The notes beneath the pieces were generated by a model, which did not search any database, was not told where the DNA came from, and saw nothing but the letters and a program-made list of their open reading frames with translations. A program made the translations under genes and the position numbers. DNA of 6,679 bases from Rhodobacteraceae bacterium UBA6141 (lineage in GTDB: Bacteria > Pseudomonadota > Alphaproteobacteria > Rhodobacterales > Rhodobacteraceae), in NCBI GenBank assembly GCA_002423245.1, contig DIVD01000041.1, positions 57,795 to 64,473 of the forward strand, given 5' to 3'. Numbering within the stretch: the stretch's first letter is position 1; each line of letters begins with the position of its first letter. Positions 1 through 6,679 of the stretch are shown here, one piece after another.

Positions 1-2225
<2,225 letters not shown>

Positions 2226-2245
2226 TCTGGCGCGGGAGGATGCGG

Positions 2246-2272
2246 AAGGCCCGGGGAACGCTCCGGGCCTTT
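2246..2272 (+). terminator. Rho-independent-type terminator after acnA
   Basis: Starting 20 bases after the acnA stop, AAGGCCCGG (2246-2254) pairs perfectly with CCGGGCCTT (2263-2271). A G-U and a G-C pair can extend the stem to 11 bp around an AACG tetraloop. Only a short TTT run (2270-2272) follows, so the U-tract is weak, as is common in GC-rich genomes. Position and stem strength make it the likely end of the acnA transcript. Confidence 0.75.
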
Positions 2273-2297
2273 GGCTTGCGCAGGCAGCCGATGCGCC

Positions 2298-2319
2298 CCC
2301 CGCCGCATCCCCGCCGCAT
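2298..2319. repeat. Two perfect tandem copies of an 11-bp unit
   Basis: CCCCGCCGCAT occurs twice head to tail in the gap between acnA and the next gene. GATGCG at 2290-2295 can pair with CGCATC in either copy (2304-2309 or 2315-2320), giving two alternative small hairpins. No function can be assigned; it may be simple replication slippage in non-coding DNA. Confidence 0.6.
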
Positions 2320-2437
2320 CGCAGGTGGCCCGGCCGAGGCGCACCGCCATGCCGGCCCATCGCGGCACACCGCCCTGTGAAGGCCGGGCACTGGCGAAGG
2401 GGGGCGGCATCTGGCAGGCTTTCCCCCACCGTGCCCT

Positions 2438-2442
2438 AGGAG
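2438..2442 (+). promoter_or_regulatory. Ribosome binding site of the small exported protein gene
   Basis: AGGAG lies 7 bases before the ATG at 2450, a good Shine-Dalgarno match and spacing. It supports this ATG as the start and supports the small gene as real. It overlaps a CCCTAG motif (2434-2439). Confidence 0.75.
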
Positions 2443-2449
2443 TCTGCCG

Positions 2450-2866
2450 ATGTTCCGCCTTGCCCCCCTTGCCCTCTGCGCCGCGCTTGCGGCCGTCATG
2501 GCAACCGCAGCGCCCGCCGATCCCGGCACCCCGCTGACCCCCGAGGAGTTCGACGCCCTGTCGCGCGGGCGCACGCTGACCTATGCGGCGGGCGGGCAGA
2601 TCTACGGGATCGAGCAATACCTGCCGGGCCGCAAGGTGCGATGGGCCTTCGTGGGCGACATCTGCAAGGAGGGCACCTGGTTCCCGGACGGCGAGGACAT
2701 CTGCTTTGCCTATGACGGCCTGCCCGACCTGCAATGCTGGACCTTCTACGACACGCCGGAGGGGCTGACCGCGCGGTTCCGCGGCGATCCGGCCAGCGAG
2801 CCGCTGGTCGCGATCGACGACAGCCCCGAGCCGCTCGGCTGCGCCGGGCCGGATGTGGGCGTCTAG
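2450..2866 (+). CDS. Small predicted exported protein with four cysteines, function unknown
   Basis: The gene encodes 138 residues. The N-terminus is a typical Sec signal peptide: a short start with Arg3, a hydrophobic Ala/Leu-rich stretch (about 4-21) and a likely cleavage after Ala-Pro-Ala at residue 23. The mature part, about 115 residues, is acidic and has four cysteines (72, 85, 96, 131) that could form two disulfides, and conserved-looking aromatic stretches around YGIEQYLPGRKVRW (52-65) and QCWTFYD (95-101). I recall similar hypothetical proteins in Rhodobacterales and rhizobia but cannot name a family or function with confidence. An AGGAG 7 bases upstream fixes the start. The gene follows acnA after a terminator and a 224-bp gap, so it is probably transcribed separately. 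Its stop TAG overlaps the stop of convergent xseA. Signal peptide, RBS and protein-like composition make it a real gene; location in the periplasm is inferred. Confidence 0.85.
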   Translation: MFRLAPLALCAALAAVMATAAPADPGTPLTPEEFDALSRGRTLTYAAGGQIYGIEQYLPGRKVRWAFVGDICKEGTWFPDGEDICFAYDGLPDLQCWTFYDTPEGLTARFRGDPASEPLVAIDDSPEPLGCAGPDVGV

Positions 2867-4497
2867 AACAGCGAGCCCTGCCCGCCCCCCTGCCCGCCGC
2901 CGCCCTGCCCGCCGCCCTGTGGGCCGCGCGGCTTGCGCGGCCGGGGCGCGGCTTCGGGCTGCGCGGCGGATTCAGGGCGCGCTTCGGGGCGCACCGGCAG
3001 GCGGCCGTCGTGGAACTCGATCTCCAGCGCAGGCGCGGCCTCGGCCGCCGCGCGCGAGGTCACGACCCTGTCCCCGGCCCGCACCACCGCATAGCCCCGC
3101 CGCAGCGTTTCCCTGTATCCCAGCGTCAGGCGCATCCGGTCCAGCGCCGCCAGCCGCTCGCCCGCCGCCTGCAGGCGCCCTACCGCCGCGGCGTCCAGCC
3201 GCGCCGACAGCCCGCCAAGCTCGCGCGCCTTGCGCAAGGTGTCGCGCTGCGCCTCGGCCCCCGCCCGCGCCAGCGCCGGGGCAAGCCGGGCCGACCAGTC
3301 CGCCAGCCGCTGCCGCGCGCGGTCCTGCCGCAGGGCAAGCGCCGGGGCGAGCCGTCCCGACCATTGCGCCAGATGCCGCCGCTCTGCCGCGATGAAGCCG
3401 GCAAGGAGCCCCGGCGCGACCTTGCCCGCCAGCCGCTCGAACCGCGCGCGCCGCGCCGCCGTCGCCCCGCGCAGCGCCGGGTCAAGCTGCCCGCCCACAA
3501 GGTCCAGCCGCTGCCGCGCCGGGGCCACCAGCGCCTCTGGCCGGCCAAGCGCGCGCGCGAGGTCGGTCAGCCGCTGGCGCCGCATCTGGCCGCGTTGCAG
3601 CACGGCGCGGTGGAGGCGCGCGCCCTGCTCGGCCATCAGCGCCATCAGATCGGTGCGCACCGGCACCGCAAGCTCGGCCGCGGCGGTCGGCGTCGGGGCG
3701 CGCAGGTCGGCGGCGAAGTCGATCAGCGTGGTGTCGGTTTCATGCCCCACGGCGGAAACCAGCGGAATGGCCGAGGCGGCGGCGGCGCGCACCACCGCCT
3801 CCTCGTTGAATCCCCACAGGTCTTCAAGGCTGCCGCCGCCCCGCGCCACGATGATGAGATCCGGCCGGGGGATCGCGCCGCCGGGCGCCAGCGCGTTGAA
3901 GCCGCGGATCGCCGCCGCGACCTCGGGCGCGCATTTCTCGCCCTGCACCGCGACGGGCCAGATCAGCACCCGGCGCGGGAAACGGTCGCGCAGCCGGTGC
4001 AGGATGTCGCGGATCACCGCGCCCGAGGGCGAGGTCACGACGCCGATCACCTCGGGCAGGAACGGGATCGGGCGCTTGCGGGCGGCATCGAACAGCCCTT
4101 CGGCGGCCAGCGCCATGCGCCGCCGCTCCAGCATCGCCATCAGCGCGCCGGCGCCCGCAAGCTCCACCTGCTCCACGATCAGCTGGTATTTCGACTGGCC
4201 GGGGAAGGTGGTCAGGCGGCCGGTGGCGATGATCTCCATCCCCTCCTCGGGGCGCAGCGCCAGGCGCCCCGCCTGCCCCTTCCACGCGATCGCGGCGATG
4301 ACGGCGCGGTCGTCCTTCAGATCGAAGTAGAGATGCCCCGAGGCCGGGCGCGACACCCGGCCCACCTCGCCGCGCACCCGCACCAGCCCGAATTCGCCCT
4401 CGATCACCCGCTTCACCGCGCCCGAAAGCTCGGACACGCTGTATTCATGCGCGTTGCCGCGCCCCTCGGGCGCGTCATCTTCGAAAAGGTCGGTCAT
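2863..4497 (-). CDS. xseA: Exodeoxyribonuclease VII large subunit
   Basis: XseA, with several copies of XseB, forms exonuclease VII, a cytoplasmic metal-independent nuclease that degrades single-stranded DNA in both directions and acts in repair and recombination. The 544-residue product has an N-terminal OB-fold (about 18-115, with RPASGHLYFDLKDD at 50-63), then the catalytic domain: TSPSGAVIRDIL (Asp164), RGGGSLEDLWGFNEE (Arg219) and GHETD (His252, Asp255). By alignment these match E. coli residues D155, R205, H238 and D241. A long Ala/Arg/Leu-rich helical region (about 283-455) follows, with a roughly 22-residue repeat, then a family-typical LGYRETLRRGYAVVR segment and a Pro/Arg/Gly-rich tail ending QGSLF. 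It is longer than the E. coli protein (456 residues), mostly at the C-terminus. The start MTDLFEDD fits relatives, although the Shine-Dalgarno is poor (a GGGG about 8 bases upstream). xseB is not in the window. The gene is divergent from purD. Confidence 0.97.
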   Translation of the reverse strand: MTDLFEDDAPEGRGNAHEYSVSELSGAVKRVIEGEFGLVRVRGEVGRVSRPASGHLYFDLKDDRAVIAAIAWKGQAGRLALRPEEGMEIIATGRLTTFPGQSKYQLIVEQVELAGAGALMAMLERRRMALAAEGLFDAARKRPIPFLPEVIGVVTSPSGAVIRDILHRLRDRFPRRVLIWPVAVQGEKCAPEVAAAIRGFNALAPGGAIPRPDLIIVARGGGSLEDLWGFNEEAVVRAAAASAIPLVSAVGHETDTTLIDFAADLRAPTPTAAAELAVPVRTDLMALMAEQGARLHRAVLQRGQMRRQRLTDLARALGRPEALVAPARQRLDLVGGQLDPALRGATAARRARFERLAGKVAPGLLAGFIAAERRHLAQWSGRLAPALALRQDRARQRLADWSARLAPALARAGAEAQRDTLRKARELGGLSARLDAAAVGRLQAAGERLAALDRMRLTLGYRETLRRGYAVVRAGDRVVTSRAAAEAAPALEIEFHDGRLPVRPEARPESAAQPEAAPRPRKPRGPQGGGQGGGGQGGGQGSLF

Positions 4498-4591
4498 CGG
4501 CGCGCCCCGAGGCTTGTGCGAGTTTCCCCCGCACCCTAGAACGCCCGCAAGCGAAGGCCAAGGCGGGGGGCCGCATCAGGGAGACAGGCGC
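4498..4591. promoter_or_regulatory. Divergent xseA-purD intergenic region
   Basis: These 94 bases separate the start codons of two divergent genes and must hold or lie near the promoters of both. On the + strand, CTTG (4513-4516), a TTTCCCCC run (4523-4530) and CCCTAG (4534-4539) could mark a purD promoter, but no good TTGACA/TATAAT pair is present on either strand. An 8-bp palindrome GGCGCGCC (4499-4506) sits just upstream of the xseA start. No purine riboswitch or clear operator can be recognised. The promoter role is inferred from gene layout. Confidence 0.45.
4578..4583 (+). promoter_or_regulatory. Ribosome binding site of purD
   Basis: AGGGAG is placed 8 bases before the ATG at 4592. 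It decides the start in favour of MNILVLGGGG over the in-frame ATG at 4454, which lies inside xseA and would add 46 residues without family resemblance. Confidence 0.75.
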
Positions 4592-5866
4592 ATGAACATT
4601 CTGGTTCTGGGCGGCGGCGGGCGCGAACATGCGCTGGCCTGGGCGATCAAGCAGAACCCGAAATGCGACCGGCTGATCGTGGCTCCCGGCAATGCGGGGA
4701 TCGCGCAACTGGCCGAATGCGCGGCGCTCGATGTGCTCGACGCGGGCGCGGTGGTGACGTTCTGCGAGGAGAACGCGGTCGATTTCGTCGTGATCGGGCC
4801 GGAGGCGCCGCTGGCGGCCGGGGTCGGCGATGCGCTGGCGGGCGCGGGCATCCTTGCCTTCGGCCCTTCGGCGGCGGCGGCGCGGCTGGAATCGTCGAAA
4901 GCCTTCACCAAGGAGATCTGCGATGCCTGCGGCGCGCCCACCGCCGCCTATGCGCGCTTCACCGAGATCGGCCCCGCGCGCGAGCATATCCGCAAGGTCG
5001 GCGCGCCCGTCGTGGTGAAGGCCGACGGGCTTGCCGCCGGCAAGGGCGTGATCGTGGCGATGACCGAGGCCGAGGCGCTGGCCGGGCTGGAGCAGATCCT
5101 TGGCGGCGCGTTCGGCGCGGCGGGCTCCGAGGTGGTGATCGAGGAGTTCATGGAGGGCGAGGAGGCCAGCTTCTTCGTGCTCTGCGACGGCGAGACGGTG
5201 CTGCCCATCGGCTCGGCGCAGGACCACAAGCGCGTCGGCGAGGGCGATACCGGCCCGAACACCGGCGGCATGGGCGCCTATTCCCCCGCGCCGGTGCTGA
5301 CCGATGCCATTGCCGAGGACGCGCTGGAGCGGATCATCAGGCCCACCATCGCCGAAATGGCGCGGCGCGGGATGCCCTACCGGGGCGTGCTCTATGCCGG
5401 GCTGATGATCAGGGACGGCGCGGCGCGGCTGGTGGAATACAATGTCCGCTTCGGCGACCCGGAATGCCAGGTGCTGATGATGCGGCTGGGCGCGCAGGCG
5501 CTGGACCTGATGCTGGCCTGCGCGGCGGGGCGGCTGGCGGGGATGGAGGTCGCCTGGGCGGACGATCACGCGCTGACCGTGGTGATGGCGACGAACGGCT
5601 ATCCGGGCGACTATGCCAGGGGCAGCCAGATCCGCGGGCTGGAGGAACTGCCGCAGACCAGTTTCGAGATGGTGTTCCACGCCGGCACCGCCGCACGCGA
5701 CGGCGGCTTCATCGCGGCGGGCGGGCGGGTGCTGAACGTCACCGCCCGCGGCGCGAGCCTCGCGGAAGCGCGCGAGCGGGCCTACCGGCTGGTGGACCGC
5801 ATCGACTGGCCGGGCGGCTTCTGTCGGCGCGACATCGGCTGGCGGGCGCTGCGGGTCCGGCCCTGA
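4592..5866 (+). CDS. purD: Phosphoribosylamine-glycine ligase (GAR synthetase)
   Basis: PurD joins phosphoribosylamine and glycine with ATP hydrolysis to give glycinamide ribonucleotide, the second step of de novo purine synthesis in the cytoplasm. The 424-residue length is close to E. coli PurD (429). The N-domain starts with LVLGGGGREHALAW (about 4-17) and holds VIGPEAPLAAG; the ATP-grasp part contains VVVKADGLAAGKGV (about 140-153), the EEFMEGEEASFF stretch, GPNTGGMGAY (221-230) and the family signature RFGDPECQ (286-293), which carries acidic metal-binding residues. The C-domain ends soon after WPGGFCRRDIGWRAL. All hallmark motifs are intact. The start is set by the Shine-Dalgarno sequence and by the canonical N-terminus. 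Upstream it is divergent from xseA; downstream it converges on an acyl-CoA dehydrogenase gene, so it appears to be monocistronic. No regulator site is evident. Confidence 0.98.
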   Translation: MNILVLGGGGREHALAWAIKQNPKCDRLIVAPGNAGIAQLAECAALDVLDAGAVVTFCEENAVDFVVIGPEAPLAAGVGDALAGAGILAFGPSAAAARLESSKAFTKEICDACGAPTAAYARFTEIGPAREHIRKVGAPVVVKADGLAAGKGVIVAMTEAEALAGLEQILGGAFGAAGSEVVIEEFMEGEEASFFVLCDGETVLPIGSAQDHKRVGEGDTGPNTGGMGAYSPAPVLTDAIAEDALERIIRPTIAEMARRGMPYRGVLYAGLMIRDGAARLVEYNVRFGDPECQVLMMRLGAQALDLMLACAAGRLAGMEVAWADDHALTVVMATNGYPGDYARGSQIRGLEELPQTSFEMVFHAGTAARDGGFIAAGGRVLNVTARGASLAEARERAYRLVDRIDWPGGFCRRDIGWRALRVRP

Positions 5867-5870
5867 ACGA

Positions 5871-5897
5871 ACCGCCCGCCGGCAAGGCCGGGGCGGT
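5871..5897. terminator. Possible bidirectional hairpin between purD and the acyl-CoA dehydrogenase gene
   Basis: ACCGCC (5871-5876) pairs with GGCGGT (5892-5897) and CCGG (5879-5882) pairs with CCGG (5888-5891), with a 2-base CG bulge on one side and a CAAGG loop. It starts 4 bases after the purD stop and ends 15 bases before the stop of the convergent gene, so it could serve both. There is no U-tract on either side, so intrinsic termination is uncertain. Confidence 0.4.
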
Positions 5898-5912
5898 CCG
5901 TCCCCTGGCTCG

Positions 5913-6679
5913 TCAATACGACTTTGGCAGACCCAGCACACGTTCGGCAATATAGCACATTACCAGTTCCCGGCTCACCGGCGCCAGGCGCGGGATCATG
6001 ACCTCGCGCAGATAGCGCTCGACGTCGAACTCCTGGGCATAGCCGTAGCCGCCATGGGTCAGCACCGCGCGTTCGCAGGCGCGGTAGCCGGCTTCGGCGC
6101 CGAGGAACTTGGCGCTGTTGGCCTCGGCCCCGCAGGGCTCGCCCGCGTCGTAAAGCGCGGCGGCCTTGAGCATCATCAGATCGGCGGCCTCCAGATACAT
6201 CCAGCATTCCGCCAGCGGGTGCTGGATCCCCTGGTTCTTGCCGATGGGCCGGTCGAAGATCACCCGTTCCTTGGCATATTCAGTGGCACGCTTCAGCGAG
6301 ACCCGGCCAAGGCCCACGGCCTCCGCCGCCACCAGTATGCGCTCGGGGTTCAGGCCATCGAGCAGATAGTGGAAACCCTTGCCCTCCTCGCCGATCCTGT
6401 CCTCTACGGGCACTTTCAGCCCGTCGATGAAGACCTGGCAGGATTCGACCGCGTTGCGGCCCATCTTCGGGATCTTCCGGGTCCGCACATATTCGGGATC
6501 CATGTAGGTGTAGAACAGGCTCAGCCCGTCAATGGGGCGCTTGCATTCCTCGACCGGCCTGGTGCGGGCGATCACCAGCATCCGCTGCGCCATGCTTGCC
6601 GCCGTGGGCCAGACCTTCTCGCCGGTCATCACGTAGTGGTCGCCGCTGCGCACCGCGCGCGTGCGCAGCCTGCCGGTAT
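5913..6679 (-). CDS. Acyl-CoA dehydrogenase family protein, 5'-truncated by the window edge
   Basis: This is a FAD-dependent acyl-CoA dehydrogenase, which would introduce the alpha-beta double bond into an acyl-CoA thioester and pass electrons to ETF. About 254 C-terminal residues are visible; the frame stays open to the right edge, and the GTG at 6653 is internal because the family-typical RTRAVRSGDHYVMTGEKVW runs across it. Visible parts are the end of the middle beta domain (TGEKVWPTAAS; KMGRNAVESCQVFID) and the C-terminal helical domain (GKGFHYLLDGLNPERILVAA; YAKERVIFDRPIGKNQGIQHPLAE; THGGYGYAQEFDVERYLRE). The end, IPRLAPVSREL to VLGLPKSY, differs from the usual YEGTSEIQR. The usual C-terminal catalytic Glu position appears to be Pro, while a Glu at codon 6342-6344 fits the isovaleryl-CoA dehydrogenase position. 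About 130 N-terminal residues should be missing. Substrate cannot be told. It converges on purD across a 46-base gap. Confidence 0.95.
   Translation of the reverse strand, partial: TGRLRTRAVRSGDHYVMTGEKVWPTAASMAQRMLVIARTRPVEECKRPIDGLSLFYTYMDPEYVRTRKIPKMGRNAVESCQVFIDGLKVPVEDRIGEEGKGFHYLLDGLNPERILVAAEAVGLGRVSLKRATEYAKERVIFDRPIGKNQGIQHPLAECWMYLEAADLMMLKAAALYDAGEPCGAEANSAKFLGAEAGYRACERAVLTHGGYGYAQEFDVERYLREVMIPRLAPVSRELVMCYIAERVLGLPKSY

Noticed and set aside
2881..2925. C-rich low-complexity stretch that resembles a repeat array on the + strand
   Set aside because: It is the coding sequence of the GGGQ-rich XseA tail read from the other strand; no spacer-repeat pattern is present.
2734..4539. 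A 601-codon open frame on the + strand opposite xseA
   Set aside because: It runs antisense to a gene with complete catalytic motifs, its product is Arg/Ala/Gly/Pro-rich with no recognisable domain, and such long shadow frames are expected where third positions are nearly all G or C.
4454..4591. An upstream in-frame ATG that would extend PurD by 46 residues
   Set aside because: It lies inside xseA, the extra residues do not look like PurD, and the ATG at 4592 has an AGGGAG at 8 bases and the canonical MNILVLGGGG start.
4475..5950. A 491-codon open frame on the - strand opposite purD
   Set aside because: It is antisense to intact purD, is rich in Arg, Ala, His and Gly, and shows no family motif. 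It is a high-GC shadow.
6651..6653. GTG as the start of the acyl-CoA dehydrogenase gene
   Set aside because: The frame continues to the right edge with family-typical sequence (TGRLRTRA), so the codon is an internal Val.

Overview
The window looks like ordinary chromosomal DNA from a high-GC alphaproteobacterium, most likely of the Rhodobacterales (Rhodobacter/Paracoccus-like). The grounds are the very GC-rich third codon positions, the protein sequence style (for example the XseA N-terminus and its Gly/Gln-rich tail), and the rarity of CTAG. The genus is an inference and was not tested by a search.

Layout from left to right: (1) the 3' part of an aconitase gene, acnA (+), cut by the left edge, followed by a rho-independent-type hairpin; (2) a 224-bp gap, then a small gene (+) for a predicted exported four-cysteine protein of unknown function; (3) xseA (-), the large subunit of exodeoxyribonuclease VII, convergent with the small gene so that both stop codons lie in one CTAG palindrome; (4) a 94-bp divergent intergenic region; (5) purD (+), glycinamide ribonucleotide synthetase of purine synthesis; (6) a 46-bp convergent gap with an imperfect hairpin; (7) the 3' part of an acyl-CoA dehydrogenase gene (-), cut by the right edge. 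No stretch longer than 300 bases lacks a gene.

The genes serve separate housekeeping tasks: TCA cycle, an unknown envelope or periplasmic role, DNA repair, purine synthesis and acyl-CoA oxidation. They alternate in strand and do not form one operon. I see no mobile element, CRISPR array, tRNA, rRNA or phage gene, and nothing that amounts to a new system. The points most worth a second look are small: a possible sliding-clamp-binding motif at the very C-terminus of XseA, a 22-residue repeat in its helical region, the placement of all CTAG tetramers at gene borders, and the active-site layout of the acyl-CoA dehydrogenase.
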